Source: Candidatus Cloacimonadota bacterium (GTDB lineage Bacteria > Cloacimonadota > Cloacimonadia > Cloacimonadales > TCS61). Taken from it: 5,282 bases of DNA. Made by a program: the position numbers and the translations under genes. Below, in pieces: positions 5,208-5,282 of the stretch. Each line of letters opens with the position of its first letter. The first letter of the stretch is position 1. The stretch is taken from positions 1 through 5,282 of the forward strand of contig JAGGWC010000125.1 of assembly GCA_021157645.1 (NCBI GenBank), in the 5' to 3' direction. Under the pieces are notes generated by a model. That model saw only the letters and a list, made by a program, of their open reading frames with translations. It was not told the DNA's origin and did not search any database.

Positions 5208-5282
5208 TGTCGACATCGGTTATAAAATAGTAAAAACGCCGGTCAAAAATGAGCAAAAACATCGGTAAGAATTGAGTAGTAA
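5208..5282. mobile_element. Probable end of an IS21-family element running off the window
   Basis: A TGTCGACA tip (5208..5215) leads into three tandem imperfect 23-bp repeats. IS21-family elements begin with TG and carry several internal direct repeats of about this length near each end, used as transposase binding sites. No istA or istB coding is inside the window. Which end this is, and whether the element is intact, cannot be told. An alternative tip is the TGTATG at 5204. Confidence 0.5.
5215..5282 (+). repeat. Three tandem imperfect 23-bp direct repeats
   Basis: The units are 5215..5237 (ATCGGTTATAAAATAG, then TAAAAAC), 5238..5260 (GCCGGTCAAAAATGAG, then CAAAAAC) and 5261..5282 (ATCGGTAAGAATTGAG, then TAGTAA, cut by the window edge). 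CGGT sits at the same place in each, followed by an A-rich stretch. The regular 23-bp period puts the sites about two helical turns apart, on one face of the DNA. Confidence 0.75.

Noticed and set aside
5215..5282. CRISPR array at the right edge
   Set aside because: The 23-bp units are contiguous imperfect tandem copies with no spacers, which fits IS21-type end repeats instead.

Overview
This AT-rich window holds one intact large gene: a secreted, multidomain lipoprotein of 1319 codons (861..4820, + strand). Insertion-sequence debris lies on both sides of it. The organism cannot be named from the sequence alone. Three things fit an anaerobic, low-GC thermophile or near relative, with Thermotogota as my leading but weak guess: a large Sec-exported lipoprotein built of Ig/FN3-like domains, the opening of a small P-loop NTPase, and IS3, IS256 and IS21 types side by side. 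A low-GC Firmicute or an uncultured lineage is not excluded.

Left flank (1..600). Bases 1..72 on the minus strand are the start of a P-loop NTPase that runs out of the window, with its own Shine-Dalgarno sequence. Bases 185..600 are a short, internally deleted IS3-family (IS150-like) element. Both terminal inverted repeats survive, but the start of OrfA is joined directly to the end of OrfB and the frame is broken. It cannot encode its own transposase.

Centre (601..4975). A good sigma-A-type promoter (TTGACT, 18 bp, TATACT) starts 29 bp outside the IS end and implies a leader of about 195 nt before the lipoprotein gene. The protein has a lipobox signal peptide, a cadherin-like domain, and FN3-like and PKD/Ig-like domains. 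A large beta-rich central module of about 500 residues follows, then another FN3 domain, a second copy of the PKD/Ig-like domain and a C-terminal LamG/concanavalin-like domain. The two PKD/Ig-like copies share perfect DNA repeats of 31 and 35 bp in the same frame. The gene is monocistronic and ends in a textbook intrinsic terminator.

Right flank (4976..5282). There is no intact gene here. It holds a decayed minus-strand tail of an IS256/Mutator-type transposase and, at the window edge, what looks like the tip of an IS21-family element with three tandem 23-bp repeats. The window therefore shows a surface-protein gene in an IS-rich accessory site. I see no defence system, CRISPR array, tRNA or rRNA. 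The most interesting features are the module architecture of the lipoprotein and the repeats that could excise its centre in frame.
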